This document shows, piece after piece, positions 58,415 to 64,000 of a stretch of DNA of 64,000 nucleotides (positions within the stretch are counted from its first letter, which is position 1; every line of letters begins with the position of its first letter). The notes below the pieces were generated by a model, which was not told where the DNA came from, searched no databases, and saw nothing but the letters and a program-made list of their open reading frames with translations. The translations under genes and the position numbers were made by a program. Source of the DNA: Vespula vulgaris (Eukaryota; Arthropoda; Insecta; Hymenoptera; Vespidae); NCBI RefSeq assembly GCF_905475345.1, contig NC_066586.1, forward strand, positions 7,809,400 through 7,873,399, written 5' to 3'.

Positions 58415-60368
58415 ATGTTAATATTTATGCGAAACGTTTACATTATCATTACTGATATCATTTTTCTTTCTACAGTACTAATACTAGTAATAATGCTAAT
58501 AATACTAATACTAATAATAATAATAATAATAACTCTTGTGATATGGAAAATAGAAAGTAGAATAAAAAGTAGAAAGCGGAAAGTAATAAACAGAGAAGAT
58601 AATTTGGATACATCATCATTGTTAAATTTATTCCCGAAGGTAATTAGTGATAACGTAATGGACCCTTAAGGCACACTGTCTGAAGACTCGATATAAAAGA
58701 GAGAGAACTGATCGTTTGCCAAAATAAAAAAGGAGAAGTTTGACGAAGAATTTCAGTATTTATTCCAGAATAAGCAATCTTTTTCCATGCATTTGATAAC
58801 GTCACTGCGTTCGACAGTTGCTATCTGCATTGAACTTCATATTTCTGAAAATTTAATCGAACATGACGAGTTTAAGAAAAGATTTTTCTATGAAATACTG
58901 TTATCTATAATTGCCTATCTATAATTTATATATAACGTATTGAAAATATTTTCAATATAGCATGTTGTATATTTTACAAAAACAAGAGGAGACTGCAATT
59001 GCAAGGAGCTACATTAGAACATTACGATAATTTCAAGTCCGTTTGTAACATTAATGGATTATTAATGGAGGTGCATTAGTACATTATTGATGCACCTGAG
59101 ACAGAGTTATTGGGCTAACGTTGGCATCGCCATCTTCATTAGGAACATTAGAGTTAATGAAATTCCTCTGTTGAGAGACAATCGAACGTCAGCTTTGTTG
59201 ATTGAAAATGTACATCTAATCAAACAATTAGGTATCTCGTTGATTCTGCAATATTTATAAGAAGAAAAAGATAATTATGATTATTGCGGGAATCTACGTA
59301 AAATATCGAATGGAATTATCCTGTCTAGACTGGTTTATAAATGATCAATGATCACGCCACTTTCGATTCGTTAAGGATGAAACAATAGAACGGTTTATTA
59401 GAATCGACAAACGCGTTAACCTACATGCAACGTTACGTTTCGGAAGATGCGAGTTCATCGAACCGCGAACTATCGCGTACGATCGATATTTAATTTACTC
59501 CCTAATCCAAATTTAATTCGTTGTCACTGTTCCACTGGTGAGGGAAGATATTAAGTTCGTATTAAATTATCTGCCACATGCAGAATTCCCACCGTGAGCA
59601 CGAGGACTCGGCCCCATCTTCGATATAATATTTCATACCGATGCCGAGATAAAATCAAGAGAATGCCCTCGACGCTTGGTTTAACACGAATATGATAGCT
59701 ATGTAAGAAAAGACGGTGGTACTAGAATTTTTTTACTTTTACCTTTTTCTCTTACAATTCTTCGAGCTCGAATAATTTATTGTACTGTCGTTCTAAGCAC
59801 TCTATTTCAAACGTCCTAAATAAATCAAAGGTTTTTCTATTAATAAAAAGTTACTTTTGCGATCAAATAGTTACCATATGTCTGACTATATGTCAATGAG
59901 TACTACTACTTCTACAAGAATTACGAATCATGAATTCCATGATTTATAAACAAAATTAACATTACGTATAAACTAAATGACTTGATGATTTGTATAAATC
60001 ATTAATCCAACATTTACACGTAATTATACATATATTATGTATCATAAGAATATATAAGCCTTGAAACGAATCGAAAAGAAATTTGTCTCATAAAAAAGGG
60101 TAAGATTAACGTCGAAAGAACACTATTTCATAATTTTGCTCGCTTTTTTACGATGTAATATTTTTTTTCGTTGCTCACGATCATACCTATTTACATAAGT
60201 ACATACTCGTACATACATTTCACAGTGCCTTCTGCAGGAGCATTCAACTCGATCCGCGTGCAGAACGTTTCGTATAATCTGATTTATCGTCCCTGCAGCC
60301 GGTGTTTTATGAAAACCGTGCTCGCTTTCGATGCACGTTTTTATAATCCCTATATTTTTCTTTCTTCT
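58413..60368. other. Non-coding DNA with unique islands
   Basis: (AAT)n-like DNA at 58490-58535. Unique, less AT-rich islands lie at about 59030-59180 (with a perfect 8-bp-stem hairpin at 59069-59097), 59420-59680 and 60225-60340. No gene is recognised; the islands are candidates for conserved regulatory elements. Confidence 0.45.
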
Positions 60369-60376
60369 TGTCTCTC

Positions 60377-60430
<54 letters not shown>

Positions 60431-60467
60431 TCTCTCTTCTATCTATCTCTCTATCTATCTATCTATC
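60369..60467. repeat. (TC)n then (CTAT)n compound microsatellite
   Basis: TC units to about 60437, then CTAT tetramers to 60467, then more TC-rich sequence. Confidence 0.92.
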
Positions 60468-60990
60468 TTTCTCTCTTTCTCTCTCTTTCCTCCCCGTGGT
60501 CTCGCTATGAGCAATTTGCTAAAATGTTTATATAAAGGCGATAATGGAAGTAACGACCCCGGTAATGAGAGCGTACGATCATTATTAACACGAAGACGGT
60601 GATAATTCATCGTTAAAGCGTTATAGCCAAGCAGTGAATTGATCCCTGGCCTTTCCGTTTATACCGCCTGCAGCTTATCTCTCTTTCTCTCTCATTTACC
60701 AATATCATCCCTTTCGCTTGGAATATTTCTGGTCTTTTTCTCTTTTCTTTTCTCTTTTACTTTATTTTCTTTTCATACGATTCTTTTGCTTTTTATATCT
60801 TTTAAAAAGTTATCACTTGTTTATGCATTTTTTATTATTTTTTATTACTGCGATAAAATCATTGCAAAAAATCTATTATACTTAGATACTATAATATAGT
60901 GTACAAATTTTATTTAATTCAAGAATATATACATTCATGTATCTATTATAATACATATATACATATTCTAATACAGATACGATAACTCGT

Positions 60991-61226
60991 ATAATAAATA
61001 CTTACAGCTATTATATATTTATATAGGAAATAAAAGATAGTTAATTGTTATACTCAATACATGTCGAAGCAACAAAATCAAATTTATTCTTCGGAAAAAG
61101 TAAGTTATTAAAGGATGAATATTTTTTATTACTATATGTACCCACTTTTATAATGAATACTTACAGCTACTATATATTTATCGTAGATAATAAAACATAA
61201 CTAATTCTTTATACCGAGCATAATAT
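60991..61226. repeat. Diverged direct duplication (about 75 bp, offset about 159 bp)
   Basis: Copies at 60991-61062 and 61150-61226 share ATAAT(A/G)AATACTTACAGCTA, TATATATTTAT and GTTAATTGTTATACT/ACTAATTCTTTATAC. Confidence 0.75.
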
Positions 61227-63336
61227 ATCTCTAAATAAGCGTAGAATCGAATATCTCGGAATCGTAGACGCATTCCAACGTCGATCGTTCGATCTCGGCC
61301 GAAGGAACGCGAATCGTGTTCGCGTGATCTGATTTATCGTTCGTGGCTGTCCAAGCAGTTCATGAAAGTGGATTCGTGGCTTACCGAGGCAACCGATCGT
61401 AGGAACGACAAAGAGAGGAAAAGGGAGTTGAAAGAGAAGGACAACGAAGAGAAAGAGGAAAGAGAGGATAGAGGATAGAGGAGGCAACTCGAGCTTTATA
61501 AACCGAACCAACAAACGAACGAGCGTGTTGTACATAAACGTCGACCAGTTCGATTCCGCTTTCACGAATGCAGTCATCGCGTCGTTTACCAAACGTGAAT
61601 TTCGAAAGAGAAGTCGATCGGCGCCATTCCAAACGTGCCGTTCTCTTGGCGCCAGCCAATTAACGCGATAGTACGAACACAACCAGATAAATAAGCGGCG
61701 TTATGCGTGTCTCGTGAACGCGTTTTCGTCCTTCTTCTTTACTCGGCTCGATTTAAAAGTCATGATCTATTATCCCTCTCTCTCTCTCTCTTTCTTTTCT
61801 GTTTTTTTCTTTCTTTCTTTCTTTCTTGTTTGATGTTGGTCGATCGATTCGCCAGATTGATTACGTATGTTGTTTAATTTATTATCTATTTATTCGAACC
61901 AACAACATTACGATTTATACCTACACGTTGTGTCCTATATGGGTAAATCATGTAGGTATGTGTGTTAAAGAACGTAAAGGTTTTACTCGTTCGAATGGTT
62001 TAACGAGCTGTTATTTATATGTCTCAGACAGGTTATCGCCAATTAGGTAGAAAATTATATAGTTGGTAGTATTTGATATTCGATCGTTGTGGAAAGTCGT
62101 GGAATTTTTTGTATAACTTTATCATTAATATTATTTTTATTAATATAATAATATGTATAGATCATTAAATCGTTATTAATAATTTATTTTCATATTTCTT
62201 GAATAATTTCAAAAAAGTTATTATATTAATTCCACATCGATTTAAGTATCGTCTTCTGAAGATAACGTCTGAGTGAGAATATTTTCATGCTAGTAATACC
62301 TTTAGAGAAAACGCATCTCCGAGAGTATTTCTTCGTCTTGAACTTTCAACGACAGACTCGCAAAGAAACTAGAAAGGTCCAATAAAAGGTTTGCAAAAAG
62401 GTTCTATCGTAACGTCTTTTAGACGTTAAGTAAAAGCTCAATCCGACTACGGGGATGGACGCAACATCCCTTTTCTATCCTCTTGCGGAAATTCGTCCTT
62501 CTCTCTTTATTTTCTTACACCATTTACCACGCTCGAGTCACATGACATTCGTAATTTTTCTTAGTACAAACGTAACTAGCTGAGCCATTGGCTTTCCCGG
62601 TAGCCATTACTTTTAATACTTTAAAAGAGTTGATACTTGGCTAACATGCTTCTATATTGATGCCAGTATTAATAATATATGTGAAAGAAAGAGACAGAGA
62701 GAGAGAGAAAAAGAGAAAGTTTAACTACCAAACATATAGGTTGTATAAAATAATAATAGTTAATTTAATAATAACACGAATATGAGTAAGCGAAATATAG
62801 ATGTATATAAAAGGAAATAATAGAGAAAAAAGTGATAAAAAAAAGAATCAATACTAATTTCGATTATTTTAATACATTTCAATACGTATATATCTACTTA
62901 TCTATCAAATAATTGCAATGACATTCTTGAATTAAGTTTGTTAAAACAAGATAATCTACAAAAACGATATCGTTACTTAACTTTTATATATCAAATTTTA
63001 TATATCTTTTGATCTATCTAGTCTTTCACCGATCAATAACATAGACTTAACTAATCTATAATCAACCTCTACTGTTCCTACTCATAGTTAGGATCAAGTT
63101 AGTTCACTTTACGATATGCCAAGAAAATAAAAATAAAAGAAGAAGAAGAAGGAAGAAAATACAAGCAGTGGTAAAATTAATTCGGGACGCGTGCGATTAT
63201 TAAGGTGGTTTCGAAGAGAAAAAGATAAAAGAAAAACCACGTAGTATCTTTCTACGTGTTCAGGGATCGAAGGAAAAAGAAAGAGGGATATAGTAAGAGA
63301 ACCTTTATAGGGCTTGTTGTTTCGTAGTGCGAGGCG
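61227..63336. other. Non-coding DNA, no recognised gene
   Basis: A less AT-rich island at about 61230-61740 with a purine-rich core (61400-61480) has long minus-strand open frames without a recognisable domain. The rest is AT-rich. Two short hairpins lie at 62411-62427 and 62452-62470. Confidence 0.45.
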
Positions 63337-63376
63337 TTAAGTAAAAGCCATCAGACTGATGAATATCGGGTTTTCG
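63337..63376 (+). repeat. 40-nt hairpin motif, copy 1
   Basis: Runs from TTAAGTAAAAGCC to GGGTTTTCG with CATCA-GAC-TGATG in the centre. It matches copy 2 (63769-63808) at 37 of 40 positions. Strand is arbitrary. Confidence 0.8.
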
Positions 63377-63536
63377 CTGTGCCAGAAAAATTCGTGTAGC
63401 CTATGGAACCCAAGCATGACTCTCGACTACTTTTTCAACGTTGAATTTTTCACGTTCTTAGGACATATAATACACAAAGCCAAGTTTTGGTCTCTGCTTT
63501 CTCTCTTCTTTCTTTCTAGTACGTTCACTAATACAC

Positions 63537-63539
<3 letters not shown>

Positions 63540-63603
<64 letters not shown>

Positions 63604-63652
63604 TGTATGTATGTATGTATGTATGTATGTATGTATGTATGTATGTATGTAT
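63540..63652. repeat. (TA)n followed by (TATG)n microsatellite
   Basis: About 18 TA units, then about 19 GTAT units, lying between the two 40-nt motif copies. Confidence 0.95.
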
Positions 63653-63768
63653 ATCGTAAGTATATAAAAGTGTTTCTCCGTTAATAAGAGTGTAGAGAGC
63701 GTAGAGTGTGGAGAGGATAATTGATAGGAGATATATAGAAGCTGGTTACAACGGGAGTCAGCGAAGTA

Positions 63769-63808
63769 TTAAGTAAAAGCCATCATGCTGATGAATATCG
63801 GCTTTTCG
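63769..63808 (+). repeat. 40-nt hairpin motif, copy 2
   Basis: AAAAGCC (63775-63781) is the exact inverse complement of GGCTTTT (63800-63806). An alternative inner stem CATCA/TGATG lies inside. It sits 432 bp downstream of copy 1. Strand is arbitrary. Confidence 0.8.
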
Positions 63809-64000
63809 TATAACCGTACTACCAATTCGCTTTTATTTTCTTTTCTTTTTCTTCTTCTTTTATTCTTTCTTCGATATGAGTTCACCGACGATGACAACGA
63901 AACGATGCATCTAATTATTACTAGATATGGATATACGTAGGAACGACAGGATTCAATGATTTGTTGAAATTTTGAAGAATCTAACTTTCACTACACCGCA

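Noticed and set aside
59069..59097. Possible microRNA precursor (partial resemblance of GTGCATT to miR-33)
   Set aside because: The stem is only 8 bp with a 13-nt loop and the seed does not match.
60171..60602. 143-codon frame
   Set aside because: About half is Ser-Leu from (TC)n; the rest has no recognised domain and may be a non-coding conserved element.
61209..61682. Minus-strand frame of 157 codons
   Set aside because: No domain or family resemblance; the middle is a purine-rich tract read on the opposite strand.

Overview
The window is AT-rich animal DNA with large introns, canonical GT-AG splice sites, undepleted CpG and very many (GA)n/(TC)n, (TA)n and (TATG)n microsatellites. This and the insect-like TRIM9 protein suggest an insect nuclear genome, probably a bee, wasp or ant. 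That placement is inference; no marker fixes the species.

One protein-coding gene can be supported. It is the 3' part of Trim9, the TRIM-family E3 ubiquitin ligase of neurons, on the plus strand. Six exons lie between 26307 and 45080. They join in frame with consistent phases (0, 1, 0, 1, 1) into 453 codons plus a TAG stop. In order they encode the end of the coiled coil, the COS-box region, one fibronectin type III domain and a complete C-terminal PRY/SPRY domain. The RING and B-box exons are not recognisable in the 26 kb upstream, so they should lie before position 1. Most or all of 1-26306 is then probably intron or 5' flank of this gene. The 3' UTR starts at 45081 and probably runs for at least several hundred bases.

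Layout: 1-240 is a MITE-like element. 241-26306 is non-coding with microsatellites, diverged tandem duplications (5.7/6.3 kb, 6.6-7.3 kb, 11.4-11.6 kb) and a 36-bp minisatellite. 26307-45080 holds the Trim9 exons; the 26.4-28.3 kb intron carries an internally deleted mariner relic on the minus strand, with terminal inverted repeats and two transposase fragments. 45081 to about 46.8 kb is 3' UTR and flank. 46.8-64 kb has no recognisable gene. It holds microsatellites, a dispersed-repeat terminus at 57.2 kb, less AT-rich unique islands that could be conserved regulatory DNA, and near 63.3 and 63.8 kb a duplicated 40-nt hairpin-forming motif that I cannot assign.

No tRNA, rRNA, CRISPR array or complete mobile element was recognised. 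Most long open frames here are microsatellites read as Ser-Leu, Arg-Glu or Tyr-Ile runs and are not genes. I do not see a convincing new biological system; the 63-kb paired motif is the least explained signal.
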